Of a DNA stretch of 64,000 nucleotides, positions 40,105-51,471 are shown piece after piece; the stretch's first letter is position 1, and each line of letters begins with the position of its first letter. Location of the stretch: the NCBI GenBank assembly GCA_002682825.1, contig NOKP01000004.1, positions 676,563 through 740,562 on the forward strand, read 5' to 3'. Made by a program: the position numbers and the translations under genes. The notes below the pieces were generated by a model. The model was not told where the DNA came from. It did no database searches and worked only from the letters and a program-made list of their open reading frames with translations. The stretch is from Neonectria sp. B-13. Lineage: Eukaryota; Ascomycota; Sordariomycetes; Hypocreales; Nectriaceae.

Positions 40105-41305
40105 TTACCTGTTGACACCGACGAGGCTGAAGAACTCGTTGCGGGTCTTGCTCTTGCGCTCGAAGCAGCCAAGGACGCAGCTAGTGATGGTGGTCGCGCT
40201 GGTCTTCTCAACGCCGCGCATGACCATGCACAGGTGGCTGGACTCCATGACAACGGCGACGCCCTGGGGCTTGAGGATTTCCATGATGGCGTGGGCGACC
40301 TCCTTGGTAAGGCGCTCCTGGATCTGCAGGCGTCGCGCGTACATCTCGGCGATGCGGGGTAGCTTGGAGAGGCCGATGACGGTGTCGGAGGGGATGTAGC
40401 CGATGTGCATCTGTGATGGGTCGCATTCAGGTTAGCCACTTCTTCTGCTGCTTGCCTCTTCATACACATTTCTCCGGGATCCCATCGCTTCCTCGATTCC
40501 CAGGCAAACGACTGTCATCAGCTTCAATAACTAACCTTGCCAGTAAAGGGCACCATGTGGTGCTCGCACAGGCTGTAGATCTCAATGTCCTTGACAATGA
40601 CCATCTCGTTGTGGCCCTCGTGGAAGAGAGCGTTGTTGACAATGTCCTCGACATTGACCTGGTAGCCCTTGGTTAGGAACATGAGAGCCTTGGCGTAGCG
40701 CGAGGGCGTGGCCAGCAGGCCCTCACGGTCCGGATCCTCGCCGACGCACTCCAGCAGAGTCCGCACGGCGCCTTGCATCTTGAGAAAACGTTCCTCGGCT
40801 TTTTCGGGGTCTTCCTCTCGTCGTTCTCGGGTTCCGCGGCCTAAACGGGGGTGGTCACGTCATGTCAGCCAGGGGTGACTCTACTTGGATCCCAGCCACG
40901 GCAGAAAGCAAAAGAGGACGGTATACACATTGCGGCAAACATACTCGGTCGACTGAGGCCATCAAAGTCAATGACCGGACTGGGAGACCTCACGCGCGAT
41001 CCAGCGCTGGCGGTGACGCCCTTCTTGGTTACCGGCTCGTCGCGGGGGTCGCGAGCGGCCTTGCCCAGGCTGTTGCGGCGGGTCGCAAAGGCGCTGGGCC
41101 GGGCGCCGTTGACGGCCACGGCGAGGCCATCGTAGTTCGCATTCTTCTTCTTGAGAGCCTTGCGTTCGCGACGCTTCTTCTTGCGCGAGGAATCGTCGCT
41201 ACTGGTCGACGAGCTAGAGACGCTGGCGGTTTCGCGGTTGCGCTTCTTGGAGCTGGAGTGAGCATGAGGCGCCCGGTCGACGACGGCCTCTTCAGAGGGA
41301 GCCAT
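40105..41305 (-). CDS. FOL2: GTP cyclohydrolase I
   Basis: Converts GTP to 7,8-dihydroneopterin triphosphate, the first step toward folate and tetrahydrobiopterin. Exons 41305-40945, 40840-40536 and 40410-40105; 323 residues. The N-terminal 120 residues are a charged Ser/Lys/Arg-rich extension (SSKKRNRE, then [14 protein letters not shown]), as usual in fungi and of regulatory or disordered nature. The catalytic part begins near [18 protein letters not shown]. Zinc ligands are visible in [10 protein letters not shown] and later [13 protein letters not shown], with the family signature [23 protein letters not shown]. The second intron separates FTGK from MHIGYIP. The stop TAA follows directly after the last Arg codon, within an AGGTAAGG string that looks like a donor site; splicing there would only change the last residue. 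Divergent from TAF11. Confidence 0.96.
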
Positions 41306-41996
41306 TGTATCTGCTGGGTATCAAGAGTTGAGCTGGGAGAAGAATTGAGCGTCGATAGAGGACGAAAGTGGAAAATATAATGGAACAGAAAAGGATATGA
41401 GGGGTTGTGAAGTTTGAATGATTCAAGTTGCAGCCGGCAGGATTCCCCCAGAAAAGAGGCCGGTTCGGAGCGCCGACGGAGCAAATTTGAGAGGGGCTCA
41501 TGCACACACATGGGGGGGAAAGAAGCGGCATGACTTATCTTATCGGCCGGGCGCTCCTACCTTGACGTCAAAAAAAAAATCGCCTGTGCCGGGATTGGTG
41601 GGTTCTTCTCAAAAGGAAAATAGCGGGGCAGTACCCCGAGTCGGTAGGCTACCCGGTGTGGGGTCATGTGACCTAAAGCGTGCTGGCTCTCTTCTTCCGT
41701 CACGTCCTGGCTGTTGCACGCGCTGCCTGGCGTGAAACGGCTTGCCACCATCTCAACGCTTAAGCTTCAACGTCAAGCGTCAACGTCAACCGATTGCTGG
41801 ATTCCTGGCTGCGCCTGTATCGCCCGCCACTTAACGAATTCTCACTCGCCTTTCACTATACCCCCTCGACGACCACGTCGCGAGCCTCTTCTCCCGAGCG
41901 AGCCTCCACTGCATCGAGCTTCCTCCCATCGAATCGACCGACCTCTAGCCATTCAACCCCGTTCTATCTCTCTGTCACAAATCAACAATCGCAACC
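41306..41996. promoter_or_regulatory. Divergent promoter region of GTP cyclohydrolase I and TAF11
   Basis: 691 bp between start codons. Near 41760 there is a short run of the CAACGTCAA type (AACGTCAAGCGTCAACGTCAA), with three copies of CGTCAA. The TAF11 side is C/T-rich. A run of nine A lies at about 41571. Confidence 0.45.
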
Positions 41997-43010
41997 ATGG
42001 CATCTCCACCTTACGCAACCTCTCCCTCGGCCATGTCGCCTCCTTACCCATCTCCCGCCCAGATTCCAAACAAGAAGCGCTCGTCCACCCTCGACGTCAA
42101 CGGACCCCCAGGGAAGCGCCGCAAGGCCACGCAGCCGACCCCTTCCAACCTCCGCCAGACGTCTTTCCCCCCCGAAGCCCGCTCGCCCTTCCCGCGCTCT
42201 CCTTCTGTCGATGGCTCCCACGTGAGTGGCAGCGCTGTTAGCGGCGTCACGGCCAGTGGCGCCCCCAAAAAGAAGCGCGGTCGCAAGGCCAAGAATGCAA
42301 AACACGACACCGACGACCAGACGTCCCTTGTTGGCGGGCGCGCGCCAACCAACGTGAGCGGTCAGGGCGGCGACAAGGATGGCGAGGATGACGAGGACGA
42401 GGACAAGGCCGAGATGGCCCTGGAGGACGTGGTTGCCAGGACTCAGGAGCAGAAGCAGGAGGAAATAAGATTACGTGCTATGCTCGTCGAGGCCTTTGAT
42501 ACGCAGCAGTACAACCGGTACGAGCTCTGGCGCGCAGCTAAGCTAGCCGATTCGGTCGTCAAGCGGGTATGGAGAACTCTACAGACGTCGCGGGAGACAC
42601 TGGGCATACTGACAATATTTCGCTAGGTGGTCAACGCAACCGTGTCGCAGTCGGTGCCGCAAAACGTCAGCACCGCCGTCAAGGCCGTCGCCAAACTGTT
42701 CGCAGGCGAAATCATTGAGGCGGCCCGCAACGTACAGGGCGAGTGGATCAGCGCGGGGGAGAAGCAGAGCGACTTGCCGACGCCGCCCCCCTCCAACAAC
42801 GATGCCGCAGCCGACGACGAGACCGCAGCCGCCGCCGAACACGACCTCAAGCGCGGGCCCATGCGGCCCGACCACCTCCGCGAGGCCTGGCGCCGGTACA
42901 GGCTGTCGGGTGAGAGCCGCACCGTCGGCGTGCAGCAGCTGTGGCACGCCCAGCAGGCCAGTGGCGTCGAGAGGTTTTCAACCCGGACTGGCAAGCGACT
43001 CTTCAAGTGA
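41997..43010 (+). CDS. TAF11: TFIID subunit TAF11 (TAFII28-like histone fold)
   Basis: Component of TFIID that pairs with TAF13 and contacts TBP/TFIIA in transcription initiation. Exons 41997-42566 and 42627-43010 with a 60-bp intron; 317 residues. The ATG lies in the strong context AACCATGGC. The first 150 residues are low complexity: Ser/Pro-rich, then a basic KKKRGRKAKN patch and an acidic Asp/Glu run. The histone fold starts at LRAMLVEAFDTQQYNRYELW and crosses the intron (VVKR|VVNATVSQSV), then VAKLFAGEIIEAARNV. A 30-residue acidic, Pro/Ala insert follows, then the conserved C-terminal helix GPMRPDHLREAWRRYRLSGE. After this comes a tail not typical of all TAF11 proteins. Family assignment is firm. 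Confidence 0.93.
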
Positions 43011-44574
43011 GGACGGGGCAGTGACATGAGGCGCATGGGTCAAATCCGAAACCGAGATTTGGCCAGGGGGAGGGGCAATTTTCCTTTTCAAGAACCGTGA
43101 TACCCCATTCAACTGGACCAAGGTTTCCAGCTTGAAAACTTGTAATTATACTATTGGCGCATTCTTTTGGGAGCGGGTGAGTCAGGTTGGAATACCGGCG
43201 TTGTACAGAGTGGCATCTGGTTTGGACTCGATAATTGCACATGGCAAGAAGCCATGACTACGACTAGGGACGGCTAGTAAGGGAGGAATCATGACAGCGT
43301 GAAACTTTACCCAGAATTGAAAGCAACCAAATGCAACGTCCCCTCCCGTCTGTGTGAGGCTTACGTAAAGTCGCCAGTTACAACTAAGTTACTTGGTTAC
43401 CTTAGTACTCGGACTGCGCTCACCTAGGCCTACTTTACATCATAATTACCTGGAGCAATTATTCCGCGCCGCTACGCCGAGCTTGGGGCTGGGACTGTAT
43501 CCATCCCATCTCCGCATCCCGACTTGACGTGTGTAAAGCCGCCAAGCGGATTCGGCGGCACATGGTACAATGCGATGCATGCTACGTATCAAGCTACGAG
43601 TTGTCCTATGGACTCGTCTGGTTGAGCCAAGCCTTGGCTACAGAGGTCTCGACTCTGCCCTCGGAGTGACTGTACGAATACCCCGGTGGGTTCTGCGGGC
43701 TGGGGAGAGCCGTCCACCAGTCGAGAAGCTGTTCAACGGGACCACTCAACGGCCAAGACCACAGGAGGACGAACCAAGCTTGCCCGTTAACAGCTTCACA
43801 GGCGCGAACCCTTGGGCGACGGGCTTGGCATGAGGCACCGGCCCGGCTAAAGGTACTCTCCCCAGTCCCAGACGACGCCCTATCGTCCTCGCTGGCTGCT
43901 GCGCATTGGTCCGACTGCCAAGGGCGTCTTGGCGCCAGAGCTCCAGTGAAAGCACCCTCCATCGCCCTGGAAAGTCGGAATCGTAAGTCAGCCGGATAGA
44001 ACGAGCCGAGAGGCTGTCTTGGCAGTCGGCTCCCCCGAAAACCCGTGGCGCAGCCCTTGCCAGCCCAGTAACGTGCTTGGAAAACTGGGCCGGCTCAGCG
44101 CCTGGGCAAACCCACGCAATAGACACCATCCCCCTGTAAAACTGCACAGTTGGGGATTTGTTTGAATTCGATTGAGGCTATGGCGGATGGCTCTGCCAAA
44201 GTCTCCACTGCTTTCTCTTCTTGTCGCCATTTGTCGTCTGACTGGCCGCCAGCCAAGGAGGGAGGACCTGCGGAATTGTCACGGATTGTCGTGCCGAGCC
44301 GTTGGCCAAGGGCCATTCGTAGCTGAAGCTGAGCTGGCTCGCTGCTGGTGTTGGTAATACTACGGCTCGTCATCATGACCATAGCTATCATGCCGTGTCA
44401 GTAGCTTTCACCAGCCCAGTTATACTGCCCCAGTGACACCCCGCCAAGAATAATCTGGCCATCTGGATCCCCAAAGCTCGAAGTCCCGATAGGGTTGTTA
44501 TGGTTGGATGCACGATTAAAACCTCCTGGCGCTAGTCTCGTCGTTCGGCAGCTGGATCTGCGGCGTGCCAGGAC
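43011..44574. other. Intergenic region between TAF11 and the bZIP gene
   Basis: About 1.56 kb. Frames such as 43746-44147 (minus) show no domain. A short plus-strand frame at 44180-44326 (48 residues) is equally unrecognised. The bZIP promoter should be in the last few hundred bases. Confidence 0.45.
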
Positions 44575-44679
44575 ATGGATCTCTTTGCCAAGAAACTCGG
44601 AGCTCGGCCGTCAACGCGCGTCCTAGACTTGGCGGCACGAGCGATACATCAAGAAGAGCCCAGTGCTCATCTGTGCTGA
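44575..44679 (+). promoter_or_regulatory. Upstream ORF (34 codons) before the bZIP gene
   Basis: An ATG-started frame of 34 residues (MDLFAKKLGARPSTRVLDLA and on) ending 65 bp before the bZIP ATG. Upstream ORFs are common in fungal bZIP messages of the Gcn4/CpcA kind. Its presence in the mRNA is inferred. Confidence 0.4.
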
Positions 44680-44744
44680 CCTTCGCAAATGTCGTCGTAG
44701 CGTAGACCAGAAACCAGCAATCGAGTTGTGCTGTGCGCGTAACC

Positions 44745-45832
44745 ATGGCGGGAGAAAAGGTGAGTCGTTGTCAACCACACGCTCGAATAGGACAGAGGGG
44801 TTCCTGGGAACCATCCATGTCAAACTCCGGGTTTCTCTGACTCGTCCCCTGCAGCAGAGTGAAAGTTCGACAAGCTCATCCGCCATCCGTATTCGTGACA
44901 ACCAACGTCGCTCCCGCGCCCGTCACAAGGAGTATGTCGAAGGGTTGCAGAGGAAGCTCCAGGACTTTGAGCGCCGTGGCGTTGAAGCCACCTTGGAAAT
45001 GCAGCAGGCGGCCCGCAACGTCGCTCTTGAGAACTCGCGGTTGAGAATGCTCCTCGGCTACCACAGTGTCTCCACGGAAGAAATCGAAAAGTTCCTCCAG
45101 GCCTTCCCCGACCAATCCGCCACTGAAGTAGCAAAGGCCACCATATCTCAGTCCAGCGCGGGTCGGCCAGCCATTGCATCCGCGTCACCCAAGATTCCGC
45201 TTATGCCGATGTCGAGACCACCATCCACGGGTCCCGTCAAACCAACGTATGTTGCGCCGCCACTTGCCAAAGAGAGCAGCACGAGAGAGGTTCTGGATGC
45301 AATCGTGGGGATCAAAAGGGAGACACGCATGTCAGATGTCTCAAACTCCCATTTGTCACAGCACGCCGTTCCAGCCGAGCTGCGACAACCTCTGCTTCAA
45401 CCTCGACCACAACCCCCGACTCTCCCGGCCCTGTCAGCTCTCGTCCTGGGGCAGACGAGGCCCAGCCTTAACCATGTTGACAGGCTTTCCGTACTTGCAA
45501 GTGCTAGCATGCAACAAGACGCTGGGGATAGCAATCAACACCGTGTCTCGACTAGTGCAGACAGCCTCCAAGTCCCCAGCCCACCAACTGTTGGGCAAAG
45601 CCCCCCTTCTTCGAATGCCGGAACTCCTGGTCGACTAAGTTCTGCTTCTCCGAGGAGTCAAGATCGTCGTTCGAGATCGCCATTCGACACATCGACTGTG
45701 AACCGGGTTATTACTGATGTTCAAGTTAACGTCGATGCGGAATCCACCAGGGCGTCTCTGGGATACGAAGGCCATGAAAATGGCATTCTGAAAAAGTCGA
45801 AAGTTTCGCGGATTCTCCAGGACAGGCCTTGA
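44745..45832 (+). CDS. bZIP transcription factor, fungal-specific type
   Basis: Sequence-specific DNA-binding protein of about 330 residues. The first exon (44745-44759) encodes only MAGEK; a 95-bp intron ends in a GCAGCAG tandem acceptor, giving exon 2 from 44855 (or 44858, which would drop one Gln). The basic region reads IRDNQRRSRARHKEYVEGLQ, with the conserved Asn and Arg of bZIPs, followed by a leucine-zipper-like helix to LRMLLGYHSVSTEEIEKFLQ. The rest is Ser/Pro/Gln-rich with no domain. The basic region places it among the fungal factors with RDNQRRSRARRKEY-like motifs, not among Yap1, Gcn4 or HapX types; target genes unknown. A 34-codon upstream ORF precedes it. The small first exon is the least certain part, although the tag MAGEK with donor GTGAGT is convincing. 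Confidence 0.85.
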
Positions 45833-47886
45833 TACCAAGTCTCTCGGGCAACCAGAATATCTGTCGATGAGAAGCATTTCTCATACACGCGCCAGGGTGC
45901 GTTTAAATCCGATATCCTAAGCCGGATTGTTGGGGTCGATGTGCTGACCACAATTGTGGTAGATCTCCGAAAGTACATCTCCATCATGGGGCTTGTCGTT
46001 TTTCGAGACTCCCTTCTGCTCTCTTCTTCGATCCGATGCGAAGCATCATCTCTGGACAGGCGTATTTGAACAGGTCATATTCTCCTTCCAGTCCGACGAA
46101 AACGGCGCCGACACGATTCCCTCCCCACAATATCATCGTGGGCACGAGAGCTGGCATCCAGTCAACTTGGCACCATAGGCACTATTTCCCATACCAAAAA
46201 GGGGGGTGGCCATGAAACTCCAGCACTGCGTCAGCTCAAAACTTCGGGTGACTTGAAGTGAGAGCAAGCTGGACAGTATCTATACATAACCAGGACGCAA
46301 AGGATGTGGTGTGGTTGATGAAAAAGACGATATTGGAACCTGATGACCAAATGAGGAATGGCCGAGAAGTTACCAGGATTCAATGCCGCGCGGCAGACCG
46401 AAAGGAAGATGAAGGACGTCTTCGTAGCAGCCGAGAGCGTTGGTGAGGAAGGTTTCCCAAGGAACCAAAAACACCAGGCAAGACGAACGTCCAGCCCCAA
46501 GCGGCAATGTCCAGATGTCAAAGGTGATGACATAGTCGAGCGATCAGTCCAACGCAAGGACGAGAACTAGCAAACATCGGCGATGAATACCCAATTAGAG
46601 TACAGCTCGATGTGAGAAGAGCTACATCAAGTTAGTTAGGTCGGCTCGGCAAAGTCTCAGGGAAACAAATAAGACGTCGTGGGTTGGTGGTCAAGAGTCG
46701 AAAAGAGCCATCACGGCCAGAAAGCAGTTCATCTGCAACGAATCCGATGAAATAGAGACATGATAAACGATTTGAAACGAGCAACAGAGTAAATACACAA
46801 ATTATCAGGAGAACAAACAAAACAGTGGGAAAATGAGATGGGGTTATTAAAACTCACCAAAAACTTATTTGCCGACCTTCGAGAGGGTCCGCTAAGGGCC
46901 GAGCAACCTGTAAGAGGCCCATCTTCGTGGCCTGAACGATCCACAGAGACGTCATGGTGGTTCATTTCGGCGGGCGGTCTCATGAGACAGCATGCTGTGA
47001 GGTTCAATCCCGGTCTAGGTGCAGAAGACTTGGGTCCGAATTGTCGTCGTCTTTCCATCTAGGTATTCCGAAAAGATGGAGAGATGGTGGCATCTGAAGA
47101 ACTAGCTTGCGCGAGACGAACGTGGGTGTTTGTCGTCCATGACTCCATCGTAAGGTGTGATCTGGGCGAGAGAAGATGATGAAAGGTCGGGGAACCGAGT
47201 GGTGCGTGGAAGGTGGCTCGGAGTAGGGGAAATAGGCAGACAGACGGGCCGGCCTAGCGAATGAGGCAGTGCAGGAGAGCTGGCTTAGGAAGGAAGGAAG
47301 CCCAAGGAGAAGAGGAGGAGAGACCCGAAGTGTAGTTCGGAAGGTAAGTGCAGGTGCAAGTGCAACTGCAACTGCAAGTGCAAGTGACAACCTTTCTGAA
47401 CTGCGCAATTCGCTAGACGTCCGTACTTCTACCTGAGGTCGACCTGAGGCAGACCCGCCCAGAGCCCAATCATGGTGCGCGGGAGACATACTGCAGCGCC
47501 GTCCACGCAATGGCCTTGGCGAGAGGCCTCCTGGGCGGGACCGGGATGGCATTATGGACTTGAGGACTGGATGGCCGGAGGACTTGCGCCCACTTTTTAC
47601 CTGAGAGGTTGAGGAAGAGATCGTCTCGGGAGTCGGGCGTTGGGGCGCAAGCCGCGAGGCGTCGTCATCCCAGGACCCAGAACGAGCACATTCCTGACTC
47701 GCTACACCCCGTCAGTTAAGCTTAAATGACATACCCTTGTCTGGCCAAAAGCCACAACGGCCGAAGCAGACAGATCCTGGGTCTAAATATCTACATATCA
47801 ATGATCTGTGCATGTCATTATGTGCAAATACCATTAAACCATTTGGATTAGACAGCTGCAACTACCTGCACTGGTCTTTGTTCAGA
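45833..47886. other. Gene-poor region downstream of the bZIP gene
   Basis: About 2 kb. No coding frame with domain. A hexamer-like array built of GCAAGT, GCAACT and GCAGGT units occupies 47346-47388. The longest frame (47004-47552, minus) is an artefact of skewed composition. Confidence 0.45.
47346..47388 (+). repeat. Hexamer tandem repeat (GCAAGT/GCAACT)
   Basis: About seven imperfect hexamers in tandem with consensus GCAAST, in non-coding DNA. Confidence 0.7.
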
Positions 47887-48282
47887 CTACCAAGCATTTC
47901 CTGTTCGCAGCACTAGGGCGCATTTTACTGAGGTGCCTCCTATTGCTGAGGACCCATACGCCGTGTTCACCGTCTCAACAGCTGCTTTCTTCGGGTTTCG
48001 GCGATTACACACGAAGATAGTCGACTCTCGTTGATCTTGTCTCTGGATGGGTAGCCGTCGAACCGGATTATTCATATTTGGTGAGACCACTACCCATTTC
48101 TCAAACACTTCCATCGCCGGGTTACGTCCAAGTCGTACCTTAAATAAATAAAGCCAATGTATTCCTACTATGAACATCATCTCTAAAAACCCCGGCTCAG
48201 CATTGATCAGAACGTTCTTTTTTCCAGCACTCAGATAATTATACAGGCAATACTCTTGAAAGCAAGTGCACTTATTATGCAT
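47887..48282 (-). CDS. Hypothetical 131-residue ORF, doubtful
   Basis: True ATG start and 131 codons, in a stretch with more AT than average. The protein has a hydrophobic segment (FLEMMFIVGIHWLYLF) and a basic part (RRLPIQRQDQRE). No family was recognised. A second frame on the same strand at 48751-48539 (VNRVVGDDIHDAEMVKI) also reads protein-like but lacks an ATG, so the two could be pieces of one gene or of a decayed gene. No splice chain could be fixed. Confidence 0.22.
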   Translation of the reverse strand: MHNKCTCFQEYCLYNYLSAGKKNVLINAEPGFLEMMFIVGIHWLYLFKVRLGRNPAMEVFEKWVVVSPNMNNPVRRLPIQRQDQRESTIFVCNRRNPKKAAVETVNTAYGSSAIGGTSVKCALVLRTGNAW

Positions 48283-49968
48283 CTAGACGTGTTGACTAAA
48301 CTTAATGTGTGACAGTGGTGGCAGTGCAGAGTCGTCGTCAGCCAAAGGAGGCTCTTCACCTTGGCACCACTGGTACTGGTAGAAGATACATAGCCGTTGT
48401 ATAGTGCGCATAAGTACCTATACCTACGGGGGAATGGAACGATCGTGGATTTTGCGACGGTTTGAGAATTATGAACTAAACATGTCCGCCTTTAGGGGGC
48501 AGAACGACTTTGGAGTTGTAAGCAAACAGCCTACAAATTCAATTTGATATGAGAAACCCACGACCGAAGGAAGACGGTATCAACCAACGTAGCCCGTTGT
48601 AACTGTGTCGCGACAGACGAGTAATTTTCACCATTTCGGCGTCATGAATATCGTCTCCAACCACTCTGTTTACCCTATACCTGGGGTCGGATCTTGGCCT
48701 GAAGCTGAAGGGAGTAACAAGAAATGGTTCACACTCCTTGTTGCGTTCTGACAACTTTACTAAAGGGTAAACCTCCTATATGAAGAAAAAAAATCGGTGA
48801 AGGCTTGCTCATGTTTGCATGTGAACGTGATAATGATCAGCTTTGGTCTGGTCCGCCCGTGAACTCGTGGCTGAATCTTTATTGTCAAGAACCATCCATT
48901 TTTCGTCCCATATGTGTTCGGAATGTCCAAAAGAATAGCTGGATGAACCTAAGTTCCTGTTATTTCAAACTCCCGAAAGTCTAATATTTAGTTGTGGCCT
49001 GTTCCGTGTCTGTAGCTGAGAATTAAGTGTTGAGGGTAGCAAGACTGCTCAAATTACTATGGCACGTTTATGCGTTTATGTGTGCCGGGCCTCGATTCGA
49101 GTAACAGGCTGGCCAAAGGGTGTCAATACGAATAAATATCCATGTGTCATTACATAGACACACATGATTAAAGAAGGCAGAGAATGGAGTTGAATGGAAC
49201 CTAGACGGTCAATACTACACAGTTGTCACCTGTATGTAGCCCTGAACTTAGAATCCAAACCGCCATGGACTGAGCCCCGGGACGGAGGAACGAGAAGGAT
49301 CACATGTGTTTTGCTTTTAAAACGACGAAAACAATGCCAGTTCAGCCGAGCTAAGGACCTGCCCGAGTGTTCTTGGTGTCGAAGGCTGGTGAAACGTCCC
49401 AATTCGTCCCAATAACCCCAGGCTGCAATAGTTCACAAACCAACCCCGGGCCACCGCCCGACTGGGCTGGCAAACACGCTCCACTCTTCCCTCCCGGGAG
49501 CGCCGCCGACGAATCTAGCCGCCGACGCCGGCAGTTCGCGCCAACTGCGACTCCGAAGACTCCAACGCACGCGGTGAATCAGGACAAAATGCGCCAGAAT
49601 CAAGCTTATAGCCCCGGCGCGAACCCCCACCGGCTCGGGCCGACGTTCCCAGAATTGCACAATCTCCGAACCCTCCCCAAGCGATGCGGCCTCTCACCAC
49701 TCAGCGCTGAACGTGCTTGGTTGTTCAAGACCATTTTCCCGTCCGGCGCCCCTGGCCATCCTGTGCCATCTTGATTAGCCCAATGGCGCCGCACGTGTCC
49801 ATCGTTGCGGTGCGTGGTGGCGTGGTGGGGTTTCATGCGACCTGGTGATCAGGGGTGCGCGCGCCTCGTAATTGGCCAGCTGACCGGGAATTGCAACCAT
49901 TGTGGTGCATTGAGCGTTCGGTCGAGGATAGAGTTAGATGAATATAGGGAGCATTAACATCGACCTAG
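48283..49968. other. Gene-poor, AT-richer region before the SurE gene
   Basis: About 1.7 kb. Apart from the unassigned minus-strand frame at 48751-48539, nothing coding was recognised. The last 500 bp are GC-rich again. Confidence 0.4.
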
Positions 49969-49975
49969 TATATAA
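49969..49975 (+). promoter_or_regulatory. TATA box of the SurE-type phosphatase gene
   Basis: TATATAA 131 bp upstream of the start codon, a normal distance in filamentous fungi for a TATA box plus a leader of about 100 nt. Confidence 0.55.
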
Positions 49976-50105
49976 GTCCGTGGACAGGGAGGGACTATGT
50001 TTTCGAAGGCCTCCTTTTTGCTCTTACAAGTGCAAGATTCCTGAATAACCATAGTCTTCGAGTTGGTCAAGGTCTATTAACGTCGCTTCACTTCACACCG
50101 TCGTC

Positions 50106-51087
50106 ATGAGGGCTGCTACCGCGTTAGCCTTGTTGCCAGTCCTGGCTGTCCAGGCTGTGAGAATCGTCCAAGGCAATGACGATGGATGGGCAGAGTTGTA
50201 TGTGCGCTCATTCAACGATGCTCTGAACGCGGCGGGACACGACGTGGTCCTGTCCGGCCCGGCTGAGAACAAGTCCGGCAGCAGTAAGTACACACCACCG
50301 ATCCCGCTCCGTCGCCAACAACCTCACCCTGTCACAAACCTCAAAGTTGCACGAGCTTACCATACCAGGTTCAAAGGATGAAGAGCCCAAGGACCGTACG
50401 GACGCCTGTGAATACAGCAGTTGTCCTGCCAAGAGCGGCCCTGTCGGCTCCAACTCGACACGTCCCGACCTCAACTGGGTCAACTCATACCCCGTAACAG
50501 CCATCAAGTACGGCATCAACACTTTTGGCCCGAAGCTCTGGAACGGCGAGGCCCCCGAGTTGGCCGTCACGGGCCCCAACGTCGGCACCAACCTGTGGGT
50601 CCAGGTTCCCTTCTCCGGAACTGTCGGCGCGGCCTGCTACGCCGCCCACACAGCCAAAATCCCGGCCATCGCCTTCTCCGGAGCATCCTCCGGCAATCTG
50701 GCCTGGAACACCTCGCCCGTGCCGACACGCAGCCTCGTGTATGCCGAGCTCGCCACCATATTGGTCAACCAAATTGTCGACTCAGGGAAGCCTTACCTGC
50801 CCGATGATGTCTTCCTCAACGTCAACTTCCCCAAGGTTGAGGGCAAGTGCACCAAGGCGTCCGACTTCAAGTGGGTGTTGACCCGCATCAACCCGGGCCT
50901 CCTCTCGGCCCCTGACGTCGAGTGGTGTGGTGATGACCGGTTACCCACTGAGACAGAGGTCATTCTCGGCGGGGGTTGCCACATCTCTGTTAGCATCGGT
51001 GATGCTGAGGACAAGACGACAGTCAACGACGACAGGCAAGCTAAGGTGCTGGCCAAGTTGAAGGACATCCTTGTGTGCTTGGATTAG
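50106..51087 (+). CDS. Secreted SurE-type 5'/3'-nucleotidase (acid phosphatase)
   Basis: SurE-fold phosphohydrolase, likely acting on nucleotides or other phosphomonoesters outside the cell. Exons 50106-50283 and 50369-51087 with an 85-bp intron; 298 residues. The first 17 residues (MRAATALALLPVLAVQA) are a signal peptide. The catalytic metal-binding motif follows directly as IVQGNDDGWAE, then LNAAGHDVVLSGPAENKSG; the intron falls inside the Ser run after KSG. Further SurE landmarks: VTGPNVGTNLW, SGTVGAACYAAH, IPAIAFSGA and FLNVNFPK. Cysteine pairs (CEYSSC) fit an exported, disulfide-bonded protein. The length agrees with fungal secreted SurE proteins. Function in phosphate scavenging is inferred. 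A TATA box lies upstream. Confidence 0.92.
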
Positions 51088-51471
51088 AGAGCGATGCGTG
51101 GGTGGTTTTAGTAATTTATAGTACATATCTGCCATGTATATACCGATTTGGGGACGGATTTACGAATTATCAAGGTGCATTGTTCGATTTTGATGCACGG
51201 ATAGATACTCGAGTTATCCCAAAATACTCATTTGCCAGTCATTGTTGAACATCTCATTATATTACTGTAGGTGTCGTGTGAATGAGTGAGACACCGAGAC
51301 TCACCTGCCAGCGGCCCATGATCAGGTTCAATGGTGGGGCACATCTTATCGATAAGACACCCGAATTGACACCTGACTTTCCAGGTTCTACCGCCCTGCG
51401 TCAACCTCACTTTTTGCGCGTGTCGAAGATTCCAAGGTCCGGTCCCCCAGGAGCTTCAATTCCCACCCAGA
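51088..51471. other. Short intergenic region between SurE and MRPL1
   Basis: 384 bp with the SurE 3' UTR and MRPL1 promoter. Nothing further recognised. Confidence 0.5.

Noticed and set aside
47000..47011. GGTTCAATCCC, a B-box-like word suggesting another tRNA
   Set aside because: Flanking bases cannot form a T stem or acceptor stem, and no A box is spaced correctly.
47004..47552. 182-codon minus-strand frame
   Set aside because: It includes the GCAAGT repeat read as alternating Leu/Ala; no domain and no ATG-context support.
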